A stretch of 64,000 nucleotides of DNA from Oscillospiraceae bacterium (GCA_021200775.1 JAJQGB010000017.1:62001-126000); one strand, 5' to 3'; numbered from the stretch's first letter, positions 48,809-57,273 are shown. Notes: generated from the sequence alone by a model not told the origin. Numbers and translations: made by a program.

Positions 48809-49162
48809 GTGGGCTTAAAAAGCGACTTACAGACTTTAAAAACCTTTTCCGACAACCCATATGACGCAAAATACCGCCCGAAAAAGGAAATGATAAAGCT
48901 CTATATCCGGCTTCAGGTGTGGCTTGTCCTGCTCCTGGGGTTCTCCGCCCAGATTTACATAATCGTCACAGGACCGCTGTCCATCTATTGGATAGTGATG
49001 TACTGGCGCTCCCGTGAGTACTGGAAAGACCTCGGCTGGAAAATGCGCTATTACTATCTCCCCACCATCCCGGTATTTGTCTTCGGAATGTTCCTCTGCA
49101 TCCAGCAGTACTTCATCACAGGGATAGAGTGGTTTGTGAATAAGTTTATGTTCTATATCTGA
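48809..49162 (+). CDS. Small two-helix membrane protein (117 aa)
   Basis: A membrane protein of about 117 residues with an N-terminal cytoplasmic part (GLKSDLQTLKTFSDNPYDAK), two or three membrane helices (about residues 35-62 and 80-105) separated by a basic loop YWRSREYWKDLGWKMRYYY. No family recognised. I chose the GTG at 48809, five bases after AGGTGA; another in-frame GTG at 48800 is part of that site. It follows the MFS gene by 37 bases and is followed by a terminator, so it ends the operon. Confidence 0.7.
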   Translation: MGLKSDLQTLKTFSDNPYDAKYRPKKEMIKLYIRLQVWLVLLLGFSAQIYIIVTGPLSIYWIVMYWRSREYWKDLGWKMRYYYLPTIPVFVFGMFLCIQQYFITGIEWFVNKFMFYI

Positions 49163-49171
49163 ATATGAAAT

Positions 49172-49198
49172 CAGGGACTCATGGAGTCCCTGGTTTTT
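49172..49198. terminator. Terminator between the small membrane protein and the second AAA ATPase
   Basis: CAGGGACTC-atg-GAGTCCCTG stem (9 bp, 3-base loop) followed by GTTTTT on the plus strand; it overlaps the last bases of the convergent AAA ATPase gene. Confidence 0.88.
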
Positions 49199-50486
49199 AT
49201 ATAACGTCTTTGTCAAGCAGAAAATCGATGATGTTAATATTGAGAATACCGTTATCGTCATACCATCGCTTCCCAATATCTCTGCGGATAATAATTTTCG
49301 GGAAGGCATCACCCGTTAGCGAAAGCGGTTTTAACTCAGCTTTCTGTTTATCTTCAGCAGGCAGAGCATAGGCAGACTGTATATAGGTTTTCTTTCCTCC
49401 GGAAGTGACAACAAAATCGATTTCTCTTGGAACACGGACGGAGTTGTTGTTTTTGTTGTATTCCCGACTATAGACGACGCCTACATCCACGGAAAACTGC
49501 CGGCTAATCAGTTCGTTATAGATGATGTTCTCCATAATGTGCGTCGTTTCCTGTTGCCTGAAACCTATTCTTGCGTTCCTGAGCCCGATATCTTCACTGT
49601 AATATTTGCTTGGCGAGTCGAGATAGGCTCTTCCTTTGACATCATACCGCTTGCTTTCGGAAAACAGAAAAGCATCTTCAAGGTGTCCGATATATGAGCG
49701 TATAGTGTTTGGAGAAACCTGCGAATTCTGAGTGGACAGAATTGTATTTGAGATTTTCGTCGGATTGGTAAGGGAGCCGATTGATGAGCAGAGCAGGTCG
49801 ATAATCTCTTCAAGAATATCCTGCCTTGCAATCTTTTTTCTTTCGACGATGTCCTTGATGTAAACTTCGGTAAAAAGAGCTTTAAGATAGTTCATCTTCG
49901 CCGCATCTGTAGGTCTTGACAGGATAAGCGGCATCCCGCCGTAAAATGCATAATCGTCAAATGCGTCACTCTTGTCGCCGCCGACAGCAGAGTAGTACTC
50001 TGCAAAGCTAAGTGGGTGCATCCGTATCTCGTCACTGCGCCCTCTGAATTCTGTCAGAATATCGGAAGAGAGCATTTTTGAGTTGCTTCCCGTTACGTAT
50101 ATATCGAGATTTGAAAGGCTTTTTAAATCGTTAAGGGCGTCATAGAATGTGATTTTCTTTCCGACCGGGTTGTACGGATTCGGAACTGGGTCGGACATCT
50201 GAATTTCGTCCACAAAGAGGTAGAACTGCTCAGAGCTACCCTCAACAGCGCTTCTAACATAGGAAGCCATTTCGAGAGGATTACGGTATCTGATATCTTT
50301 TGCCAAATCGAGCTCAATAGTGATGATATTGTCACTGTTCACTCCGCTTTCTATCAGGTAATCTTTGTACAGCTTTTTCAAAAGATAGGATTTCCCGCAA
50401 CGCCTTATCCCGGTGATAACCTTGACCTGCCCATCCCACTGATATGAAATGAGTTCTTTCAGGTATGAATCTCTCCTGATTTCCAT
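49197..50486 (-). CDS. AAA_14/DUF4143 family ATPase (copy 2)
   Basis: A 429-residue paralog of the ATPase at 23554: P-loop GIRRCGKS (about residues 26-33), Walker B-like FYLFVDEIQMS, sensor YVTGSNSKMLS, and a C-terminal DUF4143 part with the nuclease-like PREIDFVVTSGGKKTYIQ. Biological role not established; candidates are DNA mobility or defence. I chose ATG 50486; a TTG two codons earlier is also in frame. Its promoter is flanked by two 36-bp palindromes of the same build. Ends head-on with the small membrane protein gene at a shared terminator. Confidence 0.85.
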   Translation of the reverse strand: MEIRRDSYLKELISYQWDGQVKVITGIRRCGKSYLLKKLYKDYLIESGVNSDNIITIELDLAKDIRYRNPLEMASYVRSAVEGSSEQFYLFVDEIQMSDPVPNPYNPVGKKITFYDALNDLKSLSNLDIYVTGSNSKMLSSDILTEFRGRSDEIRMHPLSFAEYYSAVGGDKSDAFDDYAFYGGMPLILSRPTDAAKMNYLKALFTEVYIKDIVERKKIARQDILEEIIDLLCSSIGSLTNPTKISNTILSTQNSQVSPNTIRSYIGHLEDAFLFSESKRYDVKGRAYLDSPSKYYSEDIGLRNARIGFRQQETTHIMENIIYNELISRQFSVDVGVVYSREYNKNNNSVRVPREIDFVVTSGGKKTYIQSAYALPAEDKQKAELKPLSLTGDAFPKIIIRRDIGKRWYDDNGILNINIIDFLLDKDVI

Positions 50487-50498
50487 AGTCAACGACCT

Positions 50499-50618
50499 TT
50501 CATTGAAAATTATTGCCTAAACCGGCTGTAGTTTTCAATCATTATAACATATTCAGGCACTTATTGCAACCCTTTTCATTGAAAATTATCGCCCATACCG
50601 GCAAAAATATTCAATGGC
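50499..50618 (-). promoter_or_regulatory. Promoter of AAA ATPase 2 between two 36-bp palindromes
   Basis: Minus strand TTGCAA (50564-50569), 17 bases, TATAAT (50541-50546). Palindrome 1 (about 50501-50538) lies in the 5' leader and palindrome 2 (about 50577-50615) upstream of -35. Both follow TTGAAWA-N5-GCC-N6-GGC-N5-TTTTCAA, and they are 74 bp apart. Confidence 0.8.
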
Positions 50619-50623
50619 GTGCT

Positions 50624-52627
50624 CTACTCCGCACTCACAATCCTGAAGTACGCCTCCGAGGTAATCTTATACACGACAGTATACACCACGACCACAACCG
50701 CAAGGCACGCCGCAGTTACTCCAAGGAACAGCCATGTATTCATGAAGCCGCACATTTTGAGGAGATTCAGCATAATCGGCGAGGCGAAGGCGATATGGAC
50801 CGCTGCCATCAGCACTGGCAGGAGGAAGACCGACAGCATCTGCGAATTGATGCTCTTTTTTATGTCCGCCTTGGTCATCCCGACCTTCTGCATTATCTCA
50901 AACCGTGAGGCGTCCTCATACCCTTCTGAAATCTGCTTGTAGTAGATGATGAGCACCGCCGACAGGACAAACATCAAGCTCAGGAAGATTCCGAGGAACA
51001 GCAGTCCTCCGAACAGACCGTAGTAGTTGGAGCGGTTTCTCGCAAGTGAATCCCAGCTTATATGGTAATTTATGCCTGTGTTGTACAGACCGAGTGTTTC
51101 TTTCAAAAGTGGAGTGCGATGTGTGCCGTAGTAGTAGCTCTGCTCCGATTCGCTCAGACCGGGAACATCGAAGCCGTACCACCACATCCGGTAAATATAA
51201 ATCTCGTTGCCCTTGTCTCCAAGAGTCTCAAAAATCGGGTTGAATACGTCCAGATTGTCGACGACGATAACAAGCATCCCGTAAACAGTGCGCTGAAGTG
51301 GGCAGAAGCTTGGATATTCTATTTCAGATTTGACGGCGAAAGTGCCGAGCTTGTCGATATAGATTTCGGACATATTTCCACTTTCAGAGTAGAGTAGAAC
51401 TTCGCCGCTTCCGAGAGTTTCACTCGAATCATTCAGCCGGTTATATGTGTCGATATCGAAGACGCAGACCTCAACGTAATCATCATCCGTATATAGATAA
51501 TCGAGTGCAAGGTTGCCATCAGTAAATATACCGTTCGTCATGATGTACTCATATTCGAGGACGTTCTGGATATCCAGGTCGTCGTCTATCGCAAGGTTCT
51601 TGACAATCTCTTTCTGTTCATCGGTAACTTCTTTGTGAGTTCCGAATTGGACGATTAAATCTCTTGGGTAGAAGTCTTCTAAGATGTCCTCAATTCCCAT
51701 CATAATGCTCGAAGTCGAAGAGAGCATAACGAGAACAGCAGTTAAGAGAATACAGATTGACGCCAGTCCGGCGCCGTTGCGCTTCATGCGGTAGGTCATT
51801 GACGAGACGGAGACGAAGTGGTTTGGCTTGTAGTAGTAGCGCTTCGACTTCTGCATGATTTTGCACATCAGGACGCTTCCCGACATGAATAGCATATACG
51901 TCCCAATCATAACGAGAACGGCGGCTAATAGGAAGCCCATCATCATCTCCATCGGGCTTTCAAGAGTCAGGGCGAGATAGTAGCCGAAGCCTAAGATGAC
52001 TGCCCCGAGAAGCCCGAAGAACCAGTTTGCTTTCGGCGGCTTTTCGCCCATGCTTTCACTTTTCAGAAGCTCAATCGGGTTCGTCAGACGTATTTTAAGC
52101 AGTGAGAAAACAAACAGGAGTAGAAATATTATTGCAAATAAAAGCGCCGTTTCAGGGATTGCCTGCCATGCAAGCTCTATCGTGAATGTCACGTCTCCCG
52201 AAATGAGATGAACGAGCACCAGCTCCGCAAGCTTATAAAGAATTATCCCGAGAACGATTCCGCCGACAATCGCAGTTCCTGCGGTGAAAACATGTTCCCA
52301 GATTAGTATTCTTGCGATGTTATGCTTGCTCATTCCCAATACATTGTAAAGACCAAATTCTTTCTGCCTGCGCTTCATCAGAAACGAGTTCGTGTAGAAG
52401 AGAAATATCGCCGCAAAGAGTGCGATTACGCCTTTTCCGAGTTCGAGGAGCATCTGAGCCGAGTCTCCGCCGGACATCAATCTTATCACATCCGATTCCG
52501 AAAGGGAAGTGACTATAAAATAGAGCATCACCATGCCGATGCAGGCTAAAATATGCGGGATATAGAGCTGTCGGTTGCCCTTGATTCCGTTCATGGCGAG
52601 GCGACGATATAGACCACGCTTTTTCAT
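50624..52627 (-). CDS. BceB-type ABC permease
   Basis: A 667-residue FtsX-family permease of the BceB type, which with its ATPase protects against cell-wall-active peptides such as bacitracin and signals to a BceS-type kinase. Ten membrane helices are expected: LYIPHILACIGMVMLYFIV near the start, a second bundle around residues 200-310, and a last one after 515. The large extracellular domain (about 315-515) between helices 7 and 8 is the BceB hallmark. Coupling motif RRQKEFGLYNVLGMSKHNIARI. It overlaps the ATPase gene by 4 bases. It ends beside palindrome 2 of the AAA ATPase promoter. Confidence 0.9.
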   Translation of the reverse strand: MKKRGLYRRLAMNGIKGNRQLYIPHILACIGMVMLYFIVTSLSESDVIRLMSGGDSAQMLLELGKGVIALFAAIFLFYTNSFLMKRRQKEFGLYNVLGMSKHNIARILIWEHVFTAGTAIVGGIVLGIILYKLAELVLVHLISGDVTFTIELAWQAIPETALLFAIIFLLLFVFSLLKIRLTNPIELLKSESMGEKPPKANWFFGLLGAVILGFGYYLALTLESPMEMMMGFLLAAVLVMIGTYMLFMSGSVLMCKIMQKSKRYYYKPNHFVSVSSMTYRMKRNGAGLASICILLTAVLVMLSSTSSIMMGIEDILEDFYPRDLIVQFGTHKEVTDEQKEIVKNLAIDDDLDIQNVLEYEYIMTNGIFTDGNLALDYLYTDDDYVEVCVFDIDTYNRLNDSSETLGSGEVLLYSESGNMSEIYIDKLGTFAVKSEIEYPSFCPLQRTVYGMLVIVVDNLDVFNPIFETLGDKGNEIYIYRMWWYGFDVPGLSESEQSYYYGTHRTPLLKETLGLYNTGINYHISWDSLARNRSNYYGLFGGLLFLGIFLSLMFVLSAVLIIYYKQISEGYEDASRFEIMQKVGMTKADIKKSINSQMLSVFLLPVLMAAVHIAFASPIMLNLLKMCGFMNTWLFLGVTAACLAVVVVVYTVVYKITSEAYFRIVSAE

Positions 52628-53388
52628 TCGCCGGCACCTCCCTTACTCAGCATGGTGAGGGTGTCGGAAATTTTCTGATAAAGCATCTCATCACTCTGTC
52701 CGCCGCGGTAGACCTGATGGAAGACGACGCCGTCCTTGATGAATAAGACCCTGTTCGCATGGCTTGCCGCCTTGACCGAATGTGTCACCATAAGTATTGT
52801 CTGTCCCCGGGAATTGATACTTGAAAACAAGCTGAGCAGTTCGTCGGTGGCTCTTGAGTCAAGTGCTCCCGTGGGCTCATCGGCTAAAATAATTCTCGGT
52901 TCTGTCACGAGTGCCCTTGCAACCGCCGCCCTCTGCTTCTGACCGCCGGAAACTTCGTAGGGATATTTTTTGAGAATTTCCGAAATCCCGAGAAGCTCTG
53001 CAATCGGTTCGAGACGCTTGTACATTTCCTTATAGGACATTCCCGAAAGAACCAATGGCAAGTAGATATTGTCTTCGAGAGTGAAAGTGTCCAGCAGATT
53101 AAACTCCTGAAAGACGAAGCCCAGGTTATCCCGACGGAAGGTAGCCATGTCCTGCTCGTGGACTTTTGAGATGTCTTTGGCATCTAAGATGACCTGCCCG
53201 CCAGTTGGCTTGTCGAGTGCGGCAAGGATATTTAAAAGCGTCGTCTTGCCTGAGCCGCTTTCGCCCATGATGGCGACATATTCGCCCTGCTCGACCGAGA
53301 AATTGACGTTTTTAAGAGCTTCAACGCTCGCTCCTCCCATACGGGAAGTGTATACTTTTTGCAGATTTCTGACTTGTAGTAATGGCAT
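52624..53388 (-). CDS. BceA-type ABC ATPase
   Basis: A 254-residue ATPase paired with the BceB-like permease. Walker A MGESGSGKTT (residues 41-50), Q-loop FVFQEFNLLDTFTL, signature VSGGQKQRAAVARAL, Walker B IILADEPTGALD, H-loop VTHSVKAASHA. The extra C-terminal stretch (about 225-254) is common in the BceA group. ATG 53388 follows AAAGGAGAAATCTT. It is driven by a promoter with a weak -35 and TGTAAG repeats, expected to respond to the adjacent two-component system. Confidence 0.92.
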   Translation of the reverse strand: MPLLQVRNLQKVYTSRMGGASVEALKNVNFSVEQGEYVAIMGESGSGKTTLLNILAALDKPTGGQVILDAKDISKVHEQDMATFRRDNLGFVFQEFNLLDTFTLEDNIYLPLVLSGMSYKEMYKRLEPIAELLGISEILKKYPYEVSGGQKQRAAVARALVTEPRIILADEPTGALDSRATDELLSLFSSINSRGQTILMVTHSVKAASHANRVLFIKDGVVFHQVYRGGQSDEMLYQKISDTLTMLSKGGAGE

Positions 53389-53420
53389 AAGATTTCTCCT
53401 TTACTTATTTCGATAATCGG

Positions 53421-53486
53421 ATTATAGCAAAAGAGAAACCCATGAATCCATCGATTTCCCTTACAGTTTTCTTACACTTTTGTAAG
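53421..53486 (-). promoter_or_regulatory. Promoter of the Bce-like transporter with response-regulator repeats
   Basis: Minus strand TATAAT (53421-53426) has no good -35. Upstream are TGTAAG at 53460-53465 and 53471-53476 (direct, 11-bp period) and its inverse CTTACA at 53481-53486, the spacing typical of OmpR-family regulators and BceR-type sites. Confidence 0.7.
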
Positions 53487-53488
53487 AT

Positions 53489-54388
53489 TTAATTGGCTTC
53501 GACTTCTTTCTTCGAGAGATCAAGCCGTATAGTCGTGCCCTTGCCGAGCTGAGATTCCGCCGAAATCTCATAGCCCAAATCGTCGCAGATTCTCTTGCAG
53601 AGATAAAGCCCGATGCCGCTTGCCTTCTTGTCTAATCTCCCGTTGTAGCCGGTGAAGCCCTGGTCGAAAATCCGGGGCAGGTCGTCTCCGGCAATCCCGA
53701 TTCCGGTGTCCTTTATTGCGAGAACCTGCCCGGGTTCCATGTAGATTGAAATGCTCCCAGACGGCGTGTATTTCAAGGCATTTGACAGTACCTGCTCGAT
53801 GACAAACGACAGCCATTTTTCATCTGTAAGAACCATCTCCCGCACCGGCTTGTAGATAAGTTCAATCTTCCGGGCGATAAACTCCCCCGAAAACTTCCTG
53901 ACGCAGGACTTGATAATCTCGTCCAAGTCATACTCGGCAAACACATAATCAGTGCTTTCGCTATCCAATCTCAGATATGTCATAACCATGTCGGCATAGC
54001 TTTCGATTCGGTTGAGGTCTGCGCCGAGCTTTCTGCTCAAAGCGCTGTCCTCGCCCTGCAAGCTGAGACGCATGCTGGCAATCGGCGTTTTAATCTGGTG
54101 CGCCCAGACGCTGTAGTAGTCCATTCTCTGCCGGGATTTCGCCTTTTCCGAAGAAATCATCTCCGTCAGTCGGGAAATCTTATTTTCGAGTTCTGAAATC
54201 TTCTCACACTGCTTCTTATACTTTCTGTAATCGAGCAGGAGATAGGCAATTACGAGCAGTAATCCCAATCCCATCGGATAGGCGACCGCCGCAATCGGAA
54301 GCCTGTAAAGTGCAAAGCTCACACAGAGCACCGCAAAAATCAAGGCGTAGAGTGCCAGAAATGCGATTTTTGATTTAAGATATTTCAT
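53489..54388 (-). CDS. BceS-like sensor histidine kinase
   Basis: A 299-residue intramembrane-sensing histidine kinase: two helices at about residues 7-27 and 32-52 with almost no extracellular loop, then a short linker, the DHp helix with WAHQIKTPIASM (phospho-acceptor His near 97) and the ATPase domain with N box FVIEQVLSNALKYTPSG, G1 IKDTGIGI, F box FDQGFTGYNGR and G2 ASGIGLYL. Such kinases sense antimicrobial peptides through their BceAB transporter. I chose ATG 54388, with GGTGGGATGAC upstream; it is one base from the response-regulator stop. Confidence 0.93.
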   Translation of the reverse strand: MKYLKSKIAFLALYALIFAVLCVSFALYRLPIAAVAYPMGLGLLLVIAYLLLDYRKYKKQCEKISELENKISRLTEMISSEKAKSRQRMDYYSVWAHQIKTPIASMRLSLQGEDSALSRKLGADLNRIESYADMVMTYLRLDSESTDYVFAEYDLDEIIKSCVRKFSGEFIARKIELIYKPVREMVLTDEKWLSFVIEQVLSNALKYTPSGSISIYMEPGQVLAIKDTGIGIAGDDLPRIFDQGFTGYNGRLDKKASGIGLYLCKRICDDLGYEISAESQLGKGTTIRLDLSKKEVEAN

Positions 54389-54389
54389 G

Positions 54390-55061
54390 TCATCCCACCA
54401 TATATCCCACGCCGTGCTTTGTAGTGATGAAATCTTCAAGTCCCAGAGCGTCCAGTTTGCGGCGAAGCCGATTGATATTGACGGTCAGGGTATTGTCGTC
54501 GACGAAGCTGTCCGTCTCCCAGAGCCTCTGCATGAGCTTCTCCCGGGAGACCGTCTTGCCCTTGCTTTCAAGAAGCGTGAAGAGAATCCGGTATTCGTTT
54601 TTGGTGAGGTCTATCTTCTGCCCGCCGAAAACTGCGCTTGAATCCTCAGTCCTGAGAGTCAGCCCACGATGGCTGAGAACCGGGCTTTCAGCGTAATTGT
54701 AGCTCCGGCGGAGGAGTGCCTGAACCTTCGCTGTCAGCACGCCCATGTCGAACGGCTTTGCGATGAAGTCGTCGGCACCCATGTTTACAGCCATCACAAT
54801 ATTTAAGTTGCCCGACGCCGACGAGATGAAGATAATCGGCACATTTGAAATCTTGCGAATCTCCTCGCACCAGTGGTAGCCGTTGTAAAAGGGAAGCATT
54901 ATGTCGAGAAGCACCAGCTGTGGCTGTACTTCTGTAAATTCTCCGACAATATCAGAGAATTTCGTCGCCACCCGGCACTCGAAGCCCCATTTTTCAAGCT
55001 CCGCCGCCACGCCCTCAGCAATGCTCCGGTCGTCCTCGGCTATGTAGATTTTGTAAGTCAT
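54390..55061 (-). CDS. BceR-like response regulator (OmpR family)
   Basis: A 223-residue response regulator. Receiver domain: acidic pair IAEDD, phospho-acceptor Asp53 in VLLDIMLPFYNG, Thr/Ser in FISSA and Lys in FIAKPFD. C-terminal winged helix: LTKNEYRILFTLLESKGKTVSREKLMQRLWE and DDNTLTVNINRLRRKL. With the kinase and transporter it forms a peptide-detoxification module; it should act on the TGTAAG repeats at 53.46 kb. I chose ATG 55061 with GGAGAG upstream; the GTG at 55070 overlaps that site. Confidence 0.94.
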   Translation of the reverse strand: MTYKIYIAEDDRSIAEGVAAELEKWGFECRVATKFSDIVGEFTEVQPQLVLLDIMLPFYNGYHWCEEIRKISNVPIIFISSASGNLNIVMAVNMGADDFIAKPFDMGVLTAKVQALLRRSYNYAESPVLSHRGLTLRTEDSSAVFGGQKIDLTKNEYRILFTLLESKGKTVSREKLMQRLWETDSFVDDNTLTVNINRLRRKLDALGLEDFITTKHGVGYMVG

Positions 55062-55090
55062 AGCATTCACTCTCCAACCCCGTTTTGATT

Positions 55091-55120
55091 ATTATAGCAT
55101 AGTAAGTGCAGAAAGTTCAA
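55091..55120 (-). promoter_or_regulatory. Promoter of the response regulator-kinase genes
   Basis: Minus strand TTGAAC (55115-55120), 18 bases, TATAAT (55091-55096). Confidence 0.65.
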
Positions 55121-55154
55121 CTGGCAGAAGATTAAGATTTTATTAGTTTTTGAG

Positions 55155-55186
55155 TATGAAAAAGCGCCTCATTTTGATGGGGCGCT
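55155..55186 (-). terminator. Terminator after the Rpn-family gene
   Basis: Minus strand AGCGCC ... GGCGCT stem with inner CAT/ATG pairing, followed by TTTTTC. Confidence 0.85.
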
Positions 55187-55193
55187 TAAAATG

Positions 55194-56003
55194 TCATGCG
55201 GATTTTTTAAGCATGTAGCTTTTGGCTTCGGACTCCGTTAAGTCAAATCTCTTCATGATATTTTCGAGTATTGCGTCTTCAGATGCACCAAAGTACCTTG
55301 CAGTTTCAACTGCTGATTTGATTGCCGTCTCTTTTCCATATTCAATTCTCATGTCTTCCATCAATTTGCACATTTGAGTGATACCTCCTTCTGATTCCTT
55401 GAAGTGACGCATACGTTTGGCAAGGACATTGTAATACATTTCGTCCGCAGATTTGCAGTGAAAATCGTGCACAAGCCTTCCAAGACGCGTCGATTCGTCT
55501 TTATTATCGCCGTTTATAAAAATTATATGCTTCTCGTCGCCCAAGATGTGACCGGTTTTAATGTCCTGCATCATGAAATGGTGCATCGGCTCGTTGTCTC
55601 CCATTACGTCCTTCTCTGTGAAGAAAATCACGTAGGTTGGAATCAATTTTGAGTAATCCTCATCTTCCGGCAAGAGAACCGTGTCCATCATACTGCTGTT
55701 GTATCTCGCCCGAAGCGGCAAGTTGCCCTTGTCCTGACGCTGGACTTCAATGTCGTAGGCGTTGCCCTCGCTGTCCGTAGCCATTATGTCGAGCTTTACG
55801 GAATGACCTTCAATGCCTTTGATTTCACGCTGACCGACAACCTTTGTGACGACCATGTCGTCTCTGTCGAAAATAATATTCAGCACCAACGCCGTCGCTT
55901 CCGGATTCCCATCGAAAATCAGTCTCATAAAGTCGTCGTCGAAAATTCTGAGATTCTTGATTATCTCCAAATCCTGCTGGTGCAGGCGTTCACTGTCAGT
56001 CAT
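55194..56003 (-). CDS. Rpn family PD-(D/E)XK nuclease/putative transposase
   Basis: A 269-residue Rpn/PDDEXK-family protein (recombination-promoting nuclease, also annotated as PD-(D/E)XK nuclease family transposase). The nuclease core is seen in SVKLDIMATDSEGNAYDIEVQRQDK: Asp, then Glu-Val-Gln (the (D/E)xK position reads ExQ, common in this family). The start DLEIIKNLRIFDDDFMRLIF and the tail TARYFGASEDAILENIMKRFDLTESEA are typical. These genes are numerous in gut Clostridia; a DNA-cleaving, recombination or defence role is inferred. It has its own promoter and terminator. Confidence 0.87.
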   Translation of the reverse strand: MTDSERLHQQDLEIIKNLRIFDDDFMRLIFDGNPEATALVLNIIFDRDDMVVTKVVGQREIKGIEGHSVKLDIMATDSEGNAYDIEVQRQDKGNLPLRARYNSSMMDTVLLPEDEDYSKLIPTYVIFFTEKDVMGDNEPMHHFMMQDIKTGHILGDEKHIIFINGDNKDESTRLGRLVHDFHCKSADEMYYNVLAKRMRHFKESEGGITQMCKLMEDMRIEYGKETAIKSAVETARYFGASEDAILENIMKRFDLTESEAKSYMLKKSA

Positions 56004-56032
56004 TCGTTCACGTCCCTTTCGTTCCTGAGTAC

Positions 56033-56061
56033 ATTATATCACAAATCGCCTTAGACTGCAA
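56033..56061 (-). promoter_or_regulatory. Promoter of the Rpn-family gene
   Basis: Minus strand TTGCAG (56056-56061), 17 bases, TATAAT (56033-56038). Confidence 0.7.
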
Positions 56062-56071
56062 GCTTTTTTAC

Positions 56072-56950
56072 TTACATGCCGTCTAGCTCCCCTAAAATCC
56101 TCCCTAGCTCCCTATAATCCTCCGACTCCTTCACCTTTTCCTCATCCTTATAGTAAACAAACATCGAGTACTGGCAGAAGGCGGAGATGGTGATGTCTTG
56201 CTGGAAATCCTGCCGGTCGACCGTGAACAGCGGATTTTTGCTCATTTCTTCGTAGTAGGTTCTGAGAAACGCCTTCGCAGATTCCGGGGAGATGTAGCGC
56301 TTGCCATCTTTATAGCCGACAAACGAAAACCGTCCTAAATCCAGAAAATAGGGAAGAATGTCGGCATAGGTCCAGTCGATGAGCCAGGCGGTTCTGCCGT
56401 CCAGGAGTGCATTTATCGGCAGAAAATCATCGTGGACAAGAGTCCGGGGTGCCGAGAAGAACCGGGCTTCGATTTTCTCAAAAATGCCGTCACACCCGGG
56501 AAAATAGTTTCGGGACTTCTCCCAGAACCGAAGGACTTTTCTTTCAAAATAGCTCTTGCAACCGTCCGGGTTGGTGCCGGTTCCGAGATAATAGCTCTGA
56601 ATTTTTGCAAGCTCCCTGCCGACAAGCCTTGCTTCCTCGGGAGAACAGTCCCTGGCGTCCGACCCGTCAATATACGGCATAGTCACCCAGCAGTTGTCAC
56701 CGTTCCGGAAGCTGGATAAAATCTCCGGCACTGAAAAGTCGTGTCCGGCAAAGTATTTCTCAAACTTCTCCTTGTCCCGGTCTGACTTTTTGAGCACGAG
56801 GTTGTCATCAAGCAGAAAGACATCGTAAATTTTATTCAGCCGGCTGTCGATAAATCTCCGGACAGAGTCCGCCCCAAAAACTCCGGCTTTCTCAAACACC
56901 GGCGCAAATTCAGCCCATTCTTCGGCAGTCAACCTGCGGTTTTCGTTCAT
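56072..56950 (-). CDS. Aminoglycoside phosphotransferase-like kinase
   Basis: A 292-residue protein with the APH/choline-kinase fold. Brenner's motif with the catalytic Asp is LVHDDFLPINALL (HxDxxxxN), and the metal-binding LIDWTYADILPYFLDLGRF follows. The N-lobe has a weak nucleotide-binding region (DVFLLDDNLVLKKSDR with the conserved Lys). It could phosphorylate an antibiotic, a sugar or another small molecule; resistance cannot be assumed. ATG 56950 follows GGAGACTT. It is transcribed away from the toxin-antitoxin locus; no promoter is obvious. Confidence 0.82.
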   Translation of the reverse strand: MNENRRLTAEEWAEFAPVFEKAGVFGADSVRRFIDSRLNKIYDVFLLDDNLVLKKSDRDKEKFEKYFAGHDFSVPEILSSFRNGDNCWVTMPYIDGSDARDCSPEEARLVGRELAKIQSYYLGTGTNPDGCKSYFERKVLRFWEKSRNYFPGCDGIFEKIEARFFSAPRTLVHDDFLPINALLDGRTAWLIDWTYADILPYFLDLGRFSFVGYKDGKRYISPESAKAFLRTYYEEMSKNPLFTVDRQDFQQDITISAFCQYSMFVYYKDEEKVKESEDYRELGRILGELDGM

Positions 56951-56981
56951 AGCATAAGTCTCCTATGTTTTTTGAAAGTCA

Positions 56982-57005
56982 AAAAATCCTCTTGACAAAG
57001 AGGAC
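56982..57005 (-). terminator. Toxin-mRNA terminator nested in the antitoxin promoter
   Basis: Minus strand TCCTCTT-tgtc-AAGAGGA (56988-57005) followed by TTTTTT (56982-56987). The loop and stem contain the -35 box of the antitoxin RNA promoter on the other strand. Confidence 0.75.
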
Positions 57006-57021
57006 TGGGAAGAGTATAATA
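56993..57021 (+). promoter_or_regulatory. Promoter of the type I antitoxin RNA
   Basis: TTGACA (56993-56998), 17 bases, TATAAT (57016-57021): perfect consensus. Just downstream is GACATGAGGAG, also present at the start of the toxin transcript. Confidence 0.85.
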
Positions 57022-57027
57022 AATGAC

Positions 57028-57132
57028 ATGAGGAGACGAAACTGTTGCAGCAGTTTGGGGTTCAACCTCTAAAATTCAAGAACTTGAAGATTGACCGCCA
57101 ACCGCTAGACTATGTTGCGGTTATTTCTTTTT
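57028..57132 (+). ncRNA. Antisense RNA antitoxin of a type I toxin-antitoxin locus
   Basis: A predicted RNA of about 100 nt. It starts about 7 bases after the consensus -10, has a 5' hairpin (aaactg-ttgcag-cagttt, 57040-57057), a palindrome ttcaagaacttgaa, and ends in a terminator hairpin aaccgc (57100-57105) / gcggtt (57117-57122) followed by atttcttttt. It is transcribed toward the toxin gene and is antisense to the toxin mRNA's long 3' untranslated region and its last codons (57121 onward). By analogy with RatA/SR4-type antitoxins it should pair with the toxin mRNA and trigger its decay. Confidence 0.75.
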
Positions 57133-57216
57133 ATTGTTGTTTTGGAAAACTCCAATTACTCCGAAGATAACAACGGCGAGTAGATTAAGGAGTCCGAGAA
57201 CTTCTAAAACCGACAC
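57121..57216 (-). CDS. 31-residue hydrophobic type I toxin (holin-like/TxpA-like)
   Basis: A GTG-started open frame of 31 codons with an excellent ribosome binding site (GGAGGGAGGTGATAAC). It encodes MSVLEVLGLLNLLAVVIFGV, then IGVF and a tail QNNNKKK: one membrane helix and a positively charged C-terminus, the build of Firmicute type I toxins that depolarise or disrupt the cell membrane. The start xxxLEVL recalls the xxxxEALxLM start of holin-like toxins (recall, not alignment). It has a perfect promoter (57274-57302) and is opposed by a convergent antisense RNA. Predicted mRNA 57267 to about 56982. Stop TAA at 57121-57123. Confidence 0.8.
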   Translation of the reverse strand: MSVLEVLGLLNLLAVVIFGVIGVFQNNNKKK

Positions 57217-57273
57217 GTTATCACCTCCCTCCGTAAAGAAAAGAGGTTTACCGTCACTCCTCATGTCACGGGT

